Position numbers and translations under genes: made by a program | From: Eggerthellaceae bacterium | Lineage (GTDB): Bacteria; Actinomycetota; Coriobacteriia; Coriobacteriales; Eggerthellaceae | Reading direction: 5' to 3' | Assembly (NCBI GenBank): GCA_009782615.1 | Contig: WRIS01000005.1 | Location: 1-64,000, forward strand | DNA: 64,000 nucleotides | Part shown: positions 1 to 7,655 of the stretch, in pieces | Numbering within the stretch: position 1 is the first letter of the stretch | Layout of the letters: every line of letters starts with the position of its first letter | The notes under the pieces: model-generated | Databases searched by the model: none | Told to the model about the DNA's origin: nothing | Seen by the model: the letters and a program-made list of their open reading frames with translations, nothing else

Positions 1-1638
1 TACGTTGAGGGCAATAAGGGACACCGTCCTTTAAGACTGATTGCGTATATGAGCCTTTATGCGGGTGAAGACCAAACTTTCATGTCGGGAGATACGTATA
101 ACCATCGCTTAGATGTTGAAATGGCGATGATGGATAACTTGAAAGATAATATGGTCATAGGCCTTGATGATGACAAGATTTGGTCGGAGTCCTTTGACAT
201 GGGCTATCCCAATGTTGTTGCGAATAAAACCCCAACAAGTCCGCTGAGCGCAAACACCACCCCGCTTACGTCAAAGTACTATTTTGCTGAAAGTGACTGG
301 ACACACTTTACGGCTGGTGAAGATGCCTGGGTAAACACCGATATCTGGCGGGCACAAAAAGACTCCACAGGAATGTATTACGTGGACAAAGACGGCAATA
401 TACTTACCGAAGACTATGATCCGATATATGGTCACATCCAACTTGAACCGCAATATCTTATTGGTGTGGTGGGACCGAATACGAACAACAACACCACCTT
501 GGACGAAAAGATGTGGAATGGGGATAACCCCCTTTACAGTGGCATGGCAAGTGAGAACAAATACATCGTTACCTATTACTGGGTATTAGATGATGGGCGT
601 TATCGGGTGGATCAAAAGGTTATTACCGTCAAGCCCACCGAATATGACTTGAATGTGAATGTCTTTAACAACCGCACCAACGCACCTGAAAGCAGACTTT
701 TGGAGCCCACCGCATCACAAGACGATGGCCCTGATTTGGGTTACATCTATACGGGCTCAACGGCACAACACGCCGAAGCTCTCGACAACCCTCAGGCAAC
801 TAACATGTCTGCGAGCTGGAAAAAGGCCAACGAAAGCGTCAAGGTCAAAAAGATTGAACTTACCATGCGAGAGCGCGATGGTTCAGTTGCGGGTCATGCT
901 GAAATAAGTGCAGAGAGCCTTATTGAAGGAGCCGAAATAGAGATTCCGCTTGATTACTACTTCTTTGAAGAAGACCTTGATGAAGACTTGGGTATCATCC
1001 GCACCGTTATGTATCATGCATCGGCAACCGTTACCTATATCGTTAAAAAAGACGACCAAGGGGGCTACTACCTACACTTCAACAAGATGAAGAACCCTCC
1101 TGCAGGAGAAGTTGCCTATGTGCAGTGGAACACTGACGACACGGGCATCGTGGCAGAGCGCCCTGCCTATGTTAACGACATCAACCATCACATTACGGTG
1201 GATCTTTACGTTGATGAAATTAACGAATTCATGATTGAAAAGAACCTCACGGAACCAGGGAAAATTGATGAAACCTTTGTATTTAAGGTTGAATACTTAG
1301 GCAATGGGGAAGAGCCAGGCGCGGTTGAGCGCACGATGTATGCGGTTATCACTATTCCTGCGGGTGAGGTTTATGGATCAGCTACCTTCATTGACATGCC
1401 TTACGGGTTTTATTCGGTAACCGAACTTGCCTCTAACTGGAACTACACGCTTTTGACCGAGCGCTTTGAGGGCGATCATGCACCCAACGCGCTCATTGAT
1501 GAGGCAAGCAGAAGTGTGACCCTTTGGGCAGAGGACTCCAGTGCGCTATATACCTATTGGAATATGAGGGATGACACCCCGTGGGTATTTGCGAAAAACA
1601 CCATCACTAATAACTTACCCCCGGTAAGTGACTACTAA
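1..1638 (+). CDS. Secreted pilin-like surface protein, N-terminus cut by window edge
   Basis: The reading frame is open from base 1 (YVEGNKG...), so the N-terminus lies outside the window and the true start is unknown. About 545 residues are visible. They are rich in Asp, Asn, Thr and Tyr, with few Cys, as in extracellular Gram-positive adhesins. The last 150 residues (from about FMIEKNLTEPG) resemble a pilin-type beta-sandwich: a K-N-L-T strand, a TFVFKVEYL strand, an IPAGEV turn and a GFYSVTEL strand, as in Cna-B/FctA-like domains. The protein ends at VSDY with no sortase motif or membrane helix, so it is either released or incorporated into a fibre anchored by another protein. It is 24 bases upstream of the first TasA-like gene and probably the same operon. 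The domain assignment is inference from strand patterns; an adhesin or fibre subunit is the best guess. Confidence 0.7.
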   Translation, partial: YVEGNKGHRPLRLIAYMSLYAGEDQTFMSGDTYNHRLDVEMAMMDNLKDNMVIGLDDDKIWSESFDMGYPNVVANKTPTSPLSANTTPLTSKYYFAESDWTHFTAGEDAWVNTDIWRAQKDSTGMYYVDKDGNILTEDYDPIYGHIQLEPQYLIGVVGPNTNNNTTLDEKMWNGDNPLYSGMASENKYIVTYYWVLDDGRYRVDQKVITVKPTEYDLNVNVFNNRTNAPESRLLEPTASQDDGPDLGYIYTGSTAQHAEALDNPQATNMSASWKKANESVKVKKIELTMRERDGSVAGHAEISAESLIEGAEIEIPLDYYFFEEDLDEDLGIIRTVMYHASATVTYIVKKDDQGGYYLHFNKMKNPPAGEVAYVQWNTDDTGIVAERPAYVNDINHHITVDLYVDEINEFMIEKNLTEPGKIDETFVFKVEYLGNGEEPGAVERTMYAVITIPAGEVYGSATFIDMPYGFYSVTELASNWNYTLLTERFEGDHAPNALIDEASRSVTLWAEDSSALYTYWNMRDDTPWVFAKNTITNNLPPVSDY

Positions 1639-1662
1639 AAGATTAAGGAGGTGTGAAGCCAC

Positions 1663-2373
1663 GTGTTGAAACTACAAGAACAGATTTCGTTTGTTGAACT
1701 TGAGCGCTCAGCCTGGAGTAAAACCGCAGCGCAAAAGCGCGCAAAAGAACAAGGAGCGCGTGCTAAGAAGCGCTTAAGCGTCATGAAGTTAGTCGTGTTG
1801 CCCTTGGTTATCTTGGTGGGGCTCACCACGCTTGCCTACTTGTCGGCTCTTACTAATACCGAAGTAAATGTATTAGGTATTGGCAAAACAAGCGTTGAAA
1901 TTGATGAGCGATTCAACGGCTGGGACACCAAGCAAGTTCAACTCACGCTAGGTACTGGAGACGACTATGTTCCAAGTGTAGCGCGCGCGATGATAGTGCC
2001 CTACATCATGGACAAAGAGGGTAACTATATAGCCTGTGATTTAGACGACTTTAGCCTGCCTGTTAACAACAAGATGGATTTGGGGGATGTGATACTCGAA
2101 TTTGCAAGTGATTGGGCTGATAACTGGATATATGGCGAGGACGGCTATTTTTACTACAGGCACGTGCTTTTCCCCACCACAGCCGCAAACGCGAATAAAA
2201 CCAGCGTGCTTCTAACCAAGGTGTCCTTAAGTGATGCCGCACTTGAAAAGTATGGGGATGAGGCATTCGTGAAAATTGAAGTATTGGCAGACGTGTTGCA
2301 AGCAGAAGGAAATGGTCCAGGGGAATGGGGCCTTGTTGCAGACATGTCAACCAGAAGCGTTACCCAAGCTTAA
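1663..2373 (+). CDS. Membrane-targeted SipW/TasA-type exported protein with long cytoplasmic N-terminus
   Basis: This 236-residue protein has about 40 charged residues, then one hydrophobic helix (about 41-62, LVVLPLVILVGLTTLAYLSA) followed by ALTNTEVNVLGIG. The AYLSA-T sequence after the helix matches the cleavage region of SipW-dependent signal peptides. The long lysine/arginine-rich segment before the helix is not seen in the four following paralogs. It also lacks their P-N-W and KDP-ITN motifs, so it is the divergent member. By analogy with the TapA/TasA arrangement it might nucleate or anchor the fibre; that is inference only. The start is GTG at 1663, behind AAGGAGG with a rather long spacer; TTG at 1666 is an alternative. 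The following gene begins 15 bases after its stop. Confidence 0.75.
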   Translation: MLKLQEQISFVELERSAWSKTAAQKRAKEQGARAKKRLSVMKLVVLPLVILVGLTTLAYLSALTNTEVNVLGIGKTSVEIDERFNGWDTKQVQLTLGTGDDYVPSVARAMIVPYIMDKEGNYIACDLDDFSLPVNNKMDLGDVILEFASDWADNWIYGEDGYFYYRHVLFPTTAANANKTSVLLTKVSLSDAALEKYGDEAFVKIEVLADVLQAEGNGPGEWGLVADMSTRSVTQA

Positions 2374-2388
2374 AGGAGAGGAGTAATA

Positions 2389-3021
2389 ATGAAACGACAA
2401 AAACGCTTAACTATAATCTTGCTCTCCTTAGCACTCATTATCACGCTTGCCTGTGCTGCAACATTTGCCGCACTTGGCTCTACCACAGATGCTCAAACAA
2501 ACGCGTTTTCACCGTCTGAAAATATTTCGGCACGTTTAAGTGAACCTAACTGGCAAGCAGCAGAAGCTATTAAGTTGGTACCAGGCAAAACGGTGAAAAA
2601 AGACCCGATGATAACTAACACGTCTGAAACGGAAGAATACGTTGCTATCCGCATCACGTTTTTGCATGAAAACGGAAGCGAGATGGATACCGACACCGCA
2701 ACAAAGTTGTTGAAGTGGCTAAAAATTGACTGGAGTCCTGTGTGGGGGATAGCAGACGGTGCCTATTCACCTGAAGTGAACCAACCAATCATCTTTTATT
2801 ACAAAGAAGTTGTTCCCCCAGGTCAAACCACCTTACCCCTTTTCAACAACGTATACATTCGGGATAAATACGACACGCCCGCACTTACTGAAGATGATTT
2901 GGACTTTTTGGTGGCACTCGGGCAGTTCAAGATAAAGATTGAGGGAGCAGCCCTGCAAGCACAAGGCTTTGAGTCTGCTGAGGCAGCTGCAAACGAGCTG
3001 GTCGGGTTATTCCCCGCATAG
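2389..3021 (+). CDS. TasA/camelysin-like fibre protein 1 (SipW-dependent signal)
   Basis: This 210-residue exported protein starts with MKRQKR, then a hydrophobic helix (about 7-27) ending ATFAALGSTTDAQTNAF, a SipW-type signal with the downstream N-x-F signature. The mature part carries the set of motifs shared by the array: SEPNW (about 51-55), LVPGKTVKKDP-ITNTS (about 63-80) and PPGQTTLPLFNNV (about 143-155). In TasA-family proteins the PG-x-V and TN-x-S strands belong to a jelly-roll fold that polymerises into extracellular fibres. It lies 15 bases after the previous gene, preceded by AAAGGAGAGG. The family call is firm from the signal and motif pattern; fibre formation is inference. Confidence 0.82.
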   Translation: MKRQKRLTIILLSLALIITLACAATFAALGSTTDAQTNAFSPSENISARLSEPNWQAAEAIKLVPGKTVKKDPMITNTSETEEYVAIRITFLHENGSEMDTDTATKLLKWLKIDWSPVWGIADGAYSPEVNQPIIFYYKEVVPPGQTTLPLFNNVYIRDKYDTPALTEDDLDFLVALGQFKIKIEGAALQAQGFESAEAAANELVGLFPA

Positions 3022-3108
3022 AAATTAGTTATATAAGCCAATCTTTAAGTAAAGAGATACACAGAAGGCTTTATATAAAAGGAAACGGTAATTTAGGAGG
3101 TAGAAAAG

Positions 3109-4044
3109 ATGCAGGAGACGAAGAAGAAAAGGTTAGTAGTAGGCTTAGCAATTGCGCTGGTGGCCTTAATTGCTCTGGGAGCAACGCTTGCGTATCTCTC
3201 AGCGATGACTGACCAGAAGGAAAATGCGTTTTCCTTCGCAGAAAACATCAAGGGCAGACTTGATGAACCTAACTGGGACCCCAAAGAAGGCGAGAACTTG
3301 ATTCCTGGTTATGAGGTTAAAAAAGACCCCATGATCACCAATGTATCCAATAACGGCGTGGATGAATACGCCGCTATTCGCCTAAACTTTACTGATGGTC
3401 TTGGAAACACCTTGTCAGATGATGAGGCCAGTGATGAGTGGGTAGGACGATTGTTGCGCCTGCTGGACATTACCTGGAATACAGATGACTGGGAAATAGC
3501 AGACGCAGACATGGAAGGTAAGGCCGAGCAAGTCTGGGTATACAAAGAAATCCTAGCACCAGGGGAAGCTTCCACGCCACTGTTTAATTCAGTGACGGTA
3601 AGGCCATCTTTCACTGACGCAGAATTAGCCGCAGACCCCACCCTAGACTGGGAAACAGAATATGCCTGGCTTTCAAGTATTGCCATGGATCACACTGATT
3701 CATGCTATGAATACGGGGACTGTGAGTGTGACCCCACCTATCGCCATCATGTAAACTGCGCCATCTATGATGAAGCAGGGGCAGAAAACGTAGCTGAAGG
3801 CGGCACTTTAGGTGCGCTTGTCTGTGACTGTATCCCCGTTGAGATTCATGAAGCGGGATGCCCTGCAAACATTGCAACGCTGTCAGGTAAGTGCTCACAC
3901 ACAGGCGAGGGCATCGACGGATTCCAGATTATTGTCCGTGGTGCGGTAGTGCAAGCAGGCGTTGATGGTATGGATTCATGGGATGCTCCTGCTACCACAG
4001 CAGCGCTTTTAGCCCTCTTTGAAGCCAACCCTTATACCCCGTAA
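3109..4044 (+). CDS. TasA/camelysin-like fibre protein 2 with Cys-rich insert
   Basis: This 311-residue paralog has a SipW-type signal (helix about 8-30, ending GATLAYLSAMTDQKENAF), then DEPNW, LIPGYEVKKDPMITNVS and APGEASTPLFNSV. Between the PLF motif and the C-terminal strand (IDGFQIIVRGAVVQA) it carries an extra segment of roughly 75 residues, about 200-275. The insert holds eight cysteines and several histidines (SCYEYGDCECD, HHVNCA, LVCDC, AGCPA, GKCSH). The other array members lack this insert. Its Cys/His spacing suggests a disulphide knot or a metal site, which is unproven. The RBS is TTAGGAGG at about 3094. An 87-base spacer separates it from the preceding gene, and I see no terminator in it. 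Confidence 0.82.
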   Translation: MQETKKKRLVVGLAIALVALIALGATLAYLSAMTDQKENAFSFAENIKGRLDEPNWDPKEGENLIPGYEVKKDPMITNVSNNGVDEYAAIRLNFTDGLGNTLSDDEASDEWVGRLLRLLDITWNTDDWEIADADMEGKAEQVWVYKEILAPGEASTPLFNSVTVRPSFTDAELAADPTLDWETEYAWLSSIAMDHTDSCYEYGDCECDPTYRHHVNCAIYDEAGAENVAEGGTLGALVCDCIPVEIHEAGCPANIATLSGKCSHTGEGIDGFQIIVRGAVVQAGVDGMDSWDAPATTAALLALFEANPYTP

Positions 4045-4104
4045 AACGACAAGACCAACGTTTTTAAAAAAGAGACGTTTTCACCATAAAGGAGTGAGAA
4101 AACC

Positions 4105-4722
4105 ATGACGAAGAAAAAGAAATATATAGTGTTACTCTCTGCCTTGCTCACGGTTGTCTTGGCAGCAGGACTGACGTTTGCTTACCTGTTTACCAAAACT
4201 GATGAGCTTACCAATATGTTTACCTTTGGAGACAACATCAAAGCAGAACTGACCGAGCCCAACTGGGATGAAGATGAAGCAAAAGATTTGGTACCAGGTA
4301 AAGTTGTTCCCAAAGACCCCCAAATCACTAACACAAGTGAAAACGAAATCAGTGAGTGGGTGGCAATTCATCTGACGTTCACAGACGGGGCAAGTGACGC
4401 CTTAAGTGATGCTGATATGGCGCGCTTGCTTGACCTTATCACCATTGACTGGAATATGGACGACTGGACGCTGGCAGATAGCGCCATGCAAGATGCAGTG
4501 GTGCAAGTGTGGGCATATAACTATGAAGTTGCACCAGGCGAGACCACCACGCCGCTATTTAATACGGTAACCATTAATGAAACGGTATCTCCTGATGACT
4601 TGGAATGGCTAAGAGAAACTCTTGTAGGCTTTAACATCGTATTAGTTGGTGGAGCCGTACAATACGACGCCTTCGATACGCTGGATGCGGCAATCGTTGC
4701 CTTACTGGAACTGTTGGTCTAA
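4105..4722 (+). CDS. TasA/camelysin-like fibre protein 3
   Basis: This 205-residue exported protein has a SipW-type signal: MTKKKKY, a helix about 8-26, then LTFAYLFTKTDELTNMF. It keeps the array motifs TEPNW, LVPGKVVPKDPQITNTS, IDWNMDDW, APGETTTPLFNTV and the C-terminal strand FNIVLVGGAVQ. It is closest in layout to the two preceding paralogs, which points to tandem duplication followed by divergence. AAAGGAGTGAG precedes the ATG. The next gene starts 29 bases after the stop, so the two are probably cotranscribed. Confidence 0.82.
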   Translation: MTKKKKYIVLLSALLTVVLAAGLTFAYLFTKTDELTNMFTFGDNIKAELTEPNWDEDEAKDLVPGKVVPKDPQITNTSENEISEWVAIHLTFTDGASDALSDADMARLLDLITIDWNMDDWTLADSAMQDAVVQVWAYNYEVAPGETTTPLFNTVTINETVSPDDLEWLRETLVGFNIVLVGGAVQYDAFDTLDAAIVALLELLV

Positions 4723-4751
4723 GTAGTTCCAACAAATAAGGAGAACTTATT

Positions 4752-5534
4752 ATGAAAGAATTTTTCGCCAATAAAAAAGCACTGAGCATAACTGTTCTTA
4801 CGGTAGCGCTCGTGGCTGCTTTGGCGTATGGTTCAACACTGGCGTTTTTCACCGACTATGACGAAGTGGAAAATGTGTTCACCATGGGAAACATCAAAAT
4901 CGGGATTGATGAGCCTGGTTGGGAAGACGGAGACGGGCTTGATTTGGTGCCTGGAAGTGTACGAGTAAAAGACCCCACCGTGACAGCCCTCGAAGGCAAA
5001 AGCTATATGCGCGTGCGCATGGAGTTAGTTGATGGTGCCACAGGAGCGCTGATAACTGACAGCGCGCGCATCAACTTGATTTTGGACACACTGTTTTTCG
5101 ACAAGGCGTATGGGAGCACTACCCCCAACATCTCCGTTAAGGATGTGTATTCAACTGCTGACTTAAACGCACTGGTGTCTGCTGGCAAGATTTATGCCGA
5201 GTACAACTTAGATGAATTTGTCTTTGCAGGTATTGAGGCAGGCAAGCCAGGGGTGCGCTACTACAACTATAAGGAAATCTTTGATGCTGACATTCCTGAT
5301 GTCGTGGTGTTGTTTAGTAACGTGGTGATTCCCAAAGACTGGAGCAATGAAGAAATTTGTATCTTGCATGGCTCTGTCTATACGGTGCTTCCCAACGGAA
5401 CTGTTGAAGTAACAACGCCTGGAAGTGGATACAAGATAGTGTTAAAGGCCGAAGCCATACAAGCAGCTGAAATGCCAGACGCAAAAACCGCATTTGCAGC
5501 ACTCAACGAAGCAACGGGTGTTACCTTAGCGTAA
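4752..5534 (+). CDS. TasA/camelysin-like fibre protein 4 (long variant)
   Basis: This 260-residue exported protein has a helix about 10-31 ending GSTLAFFTDYDEVENVFTMG, which is the most canonical TasA-like signal region of the set (LAFFTD-x-D...N-x-F-T-x-G). The mature part has DEPGW, LVPGSVRVKDPTVTA and, in the position of the PLF motif, VVLFSNVVIP. The C-terminal strand is YKIVLKAEAIQAAE. A central segment of about 50 residues (about 115-165) is longer than in its neighbours. The RBS is AAGGAGAA at about 4738. An imperfect hairpin follows the stop, so it may close the fibre-subunit part of the operon. Confidence 0.82.
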   Translation: MKEFFANKKALSITVLTVALVAALAYGSTLAFFTDYDEVENVFTMGNIKIGIDEPGWEDGDGLDLVPGSVRVKDPTVTALEGKSYMRVRMELVDGATGALITDSARINLILDTLFFDKAYGSTTPNISVKDVYSTADLNALVSAGKIYAEYNLDEFVFAGIEAGKPGVRYYNYKEIFDADIPDVVVLFSNVVIPKDWSNEEICILHGSVYTVLPNGTVEVTTPGSGYKIVLKAEAIQAAEMPDAKTAFAALNEATGVTLA

Positions 5535-5544
5535 AAGAGCAAAA

Positions 5545-5583
5545 GGGGATAGGTTCTCAGCTTGTGTGTGAGAGCCTACCCCC
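5545..5583 (+). terminator. Imperfect hairpin after the fourth fibre gene; weak terminator or attenuator
   Basis: The arms GGGGATAGGTTCTC (5545-5558) and GAGAGCCTACCCCC (5570-5583) pair over 14 positions with one mismatch and one G-U, around an 11-base loop. Only a short AACTTTAAG follows and there is no U tract, so efficient termination is doubtful. It sits between the subunit genes and the sortase-anchored gene, where partial termination or RNA stabilisation would set their ratio. Confidence 0.55.
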
Positions 5584-5640
5584 AACTTTAAGACGAGTTC
5601 ATGTTTTCAAGAGAGATTTAGATGAGGAGGTGAAAGGTGG

Positions 5641-7023
5641 ATGCATAAGTTCAAAGTTCATTTTGCAGGTATAGCGCTGCTTGTTTTAGTATTTATGGTT
5701 TCAGGTATCGGAACAACCTTTGCAACCGTGAAATATATCGGGGAATCGGTTCATGTTATTGATACGGCAGGAGTTAGTGCGCGTATTGTTGAAGAATACA
5801 CGAGCGCAACAGACGTTTTTCCAGGAGCTACGATAGACAAGGTCGTCAATGTCACAAACACAGGAACCGCAGACATTGTCGTGCGCGTTCAAGTAGAAAA
5901 ACGCTGGGGCGAGGCTGTAAGCGCAAGTCCTGCTGCTTTGAGTGAGGCTTTTCTTACCCCGCAAGCAAGCGCACTTCCCACCGATACTATCACCATAAAC
6001 TATAACGAAGAGCACTGGCGCTATGTTGCAGAAGAAGATTTCTTCTATTATCTGGGAGTCTTAAGACCAGGGGAGTCAACACGAGCTCCACTCTTTAGTG
6101 ACTTTAGTATTGCGCCTGGGCTAGGCAATGAGTATAAGGGCTTAGAAGCCTTTATCACGGTGAGGATGGAATGTGTTCAAGCGGCAGGGGAAGGTCCCAG
6201 CCTTTGGAACAAGACGCTTGCTGAACTTGGGGCTTCAACGTATGTATCTGACCCACCCCCTTCCATTCTTGCGCGTTCAACCTTTGTCGGAGGAGATGTA
6301 GACTTTGCCTTCTTCCCCGAAACAAGCGACCTTTTCGCCCAATTCAAAAACCTCCTACCAGGTGAAACCAGGTCACAAACAATAGAGGTTGTTAATGCGT
6401 TTAACAAAGAAGTAGAGATATTCTTGCGTGCTGAAGATATTGAACAAACGAATGCGTATCCTTCGCAAACCACTCCTCTTGCTAGAAGTGATGCCGCGGG
6501 CGATGCGGGCGACGATGCCGCAGCGCTTTCGCTCATGGACGCTGATGCAGACACACTTGAGCGCATCAACAAGCTTTTGCAAGAATACGTTTCAATTGTG
6601 GTTACCGATGAAGCTTCGGGCAGTGTTTTGTATAGCGGACCTATCTGGGGCGAGCCTTACAGCTTAGCCCCCAACCCTGACTCGATGCGCTATGACATTA
6701 GCTTAGGGATGTTTGCACCTTCTGAAATAAAGAGACTCAATGTTCAGATGCAGGTCAATCCTGCCATGGATAACGATTACCAAAACCTGATTGGTTTAAT
6801 AAAGTGGATTTGGACGGCAGAATTACCCGACGACCCACCGCCGCCACCTCCGCCCCCCGTGGAGCCACCACCGCCGCCTCCACCACCACCTCCTCCTGTC
6901 CCCAAAACAGGGGACGCAACTCCGATTTTGCTTTGGGGATGTGTGATGGTCGTAAGTGGAGCAGCGCTCGGTTTTGCCCTGCGGGTTCAAAAAAAGCGCA
7001 GAAAAGAAAAACTACCGCTTTAG
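5641..7023 (+). CDS. Sortase-anchored protein with TasA-like domains and polyproline stalk
   Basis: This 460-residue protein has an N-terminal signal helix (about 8-29). Residues about 45-190 form a TasA/camelysin-like domain (VFPGATIDKVVNVTNTG, RPGESTRAPLFSDFSI, a strand ending MECVQAAGEG). Residues about 215-395 form a second beta-rich domain that opens with LLPGETRSQTIEVVN. Then come about 25 residues of almost pure proline (about 399-424), the sorting signal VPKTGD, a hydrophobic helix (ILLWGCVMVVSGAALGFAL) and the tail KKRRKEK. VPKTGD differs from LPXTG only in the first residue. The protein is therefore predicted to be covalently attached to peptidoglycan by a sortase. Sharing the PGE-x-T-x-PLF motif with the subunits suggests it caps or anchors the fibre. 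GAGGAGGTGAAAGG precedes the ATG. No sortase gene is in the window. Confidence 0.85.
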   Translation: MHKFKVHFAGIALLVLVFMVSGIGTTFATVKYIGESVHVIDTAGVSARIVEEYTSATDVFPGATIDKVVNVTNTGTADIVVRVQVEKRWGEAVSASPAALSEAFLTPQASALPTDTITINYNEEHWRYVAEEDFFYYLGVLRPGESTRAPLFSDFSIAPGLGNEYKGLEAFITVRMECVQAAGEGPSLWNKTLAELGASTYVSDPPPSILARSTFVGGDVDFAFFPETSDLFAQFKNLLPGETRSQTIEVVNAFNKEVEIFLRAEDIEQTNAYPSQTTPLARSDAAGDAGDDAAALSLMDADADTLERINKLLQEYVSIVVTDEASGSVLYSGPIWGEPYSLAPNPDSMRYDISLGMFAPSEIKRLNVQMQVNPAMDNDYQNLIGLIKWIWTAELPDDPPPPPPPPVEPPPPPPPPPPPVPKTGDATPILLWGCVMVVSGAALGFALRVQKKRRKEKLPL

Positions 7024-7050
7024 GCTTTGCGAGAAAGTTAGAGGTGAAAC

Positions 7051-7090
7051 AACCCAGTCCCCCGCTAGCGGGAAGGCTGGGTTTGTTTTG
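7051..7090 (+). terminator. Rho-independent terminator of the surface operon
   Basis: AACCCAG (7051-7057) pairs with CTGGGTT (7077-7083), enclosing a second perfect stem CCCGCTAGCGGG. It is followed by TGTTTTG. It lies 28 bases after the stop of the sortase-anchored gene and marks the end of the operon. Confidence 0.85.
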
Positions 7091-7126
7091 TGCGCAAGGG
7101 TTTAGTACGCGCCGCTCCAACCCCAT

Positions 7127-7214
7127 CGTCATTGCGGCGCTTTAAGATTGCGGGTCAAGCCCGCAATGACGAAACGTCAAGCCCGCAATGACGGAACGTC
7201 AAGCCGCAATGGCG
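7127..7214. repeat. REP-like palindromic intergenic repeat cluster
   Basis: ATTGCGGG (7147-7154) and CCCGCAAT (7160-7167) form a perfect 8-bp palindrome around TCAAG. The right arm with its flank (CGTCAAGCCCGCAATGACG) is then repeated twice more in tandem with slight decay up to 7214. The same palindrome type recurs at 29754-29774 and 54596-54616. These are dispersed intergenic repeats (REP/BIME-like), here between two convergent transcription units. Confidence 0.75.
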
Positions 7215-7223
7215 GACGAGTGG

Positions 7224-7637
7224 TTAGAAGTTGATGGGAGTCCAACTTCCGTCGATGTCGCATATCCAAGCACGTGGTTCTTCAACGGAAAAGAAGGTGA
7301 GTCGTTCATCATTTTCCCCGCAATAGCTTTCCCCCAGACCTGTCATGTGTTCATAGCCCGCACGACGAAGATCGGCATCCGCTTTGTCCTCAAGCCCCGC
7401 TTTCCCGCGCAGGACAATCCATCCGCGCCCAGGCTTCCAGCCCGAAAGTTCAAAACGCGGGTTTTCGGCGAGTTCCGCATAGACATCTTTTGTCGTGGCA
7501 GTGCAAAACCACAGTTTTCCGTCTTGTTCGGCAGCAAAGCTGAAAGGACGCACATGGGGTTGATTCCCTTCGCAGGTTGCCAAAAACCAGGCAGGGATGT
7601 TAGTCAGGTAATCTAGGACGATTTCGTTTCCGTTCAT
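7224..7637 (-). CDS. Pyridoxamine 5'-phosphate oxidase-family (flavin-binding) protein
   Basis: This 137-residue protein has the split-barrel fold signature of the PNPOx-like family: an opening helix (IVLDYLTNIPAWFLATC), PHVRPFSFAAEQDGKLWFCTA, then LAENPRFELSGW and a C-terminal FFSVEEPRAWICDIDG. Such small members bind FMN or F420 and act as reductases or have unknown substrates. The second-strand R-P-F and WFCTA segments fit FMN-binding members. It is encoded just downstream of the FMN-riboswitch-controlled ECF operon on the same strand (18-base gap to the ecfT stop), which makes a flavin role plausible. The RBS is GAAAGGAA before the ATG at 7637. The exact reaction cannot be told from sequence. 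Confidence 0.85.
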   Translation of the reverse strand: MNGNEIVLDYLTNIPAWFLATCEGNQPHVRPFSFAAEQDGKLWFCTATTKDVYAELAENPRFELSGWKPGRGWIVLRGKAGLEDKADADLRRAGYEHMTGLGESYCGENDERLTFFSVEEPRAWICDIDGSWTPINF

Positions 7638-7655
7638 GGGAAGTTCCTTTCTCTG

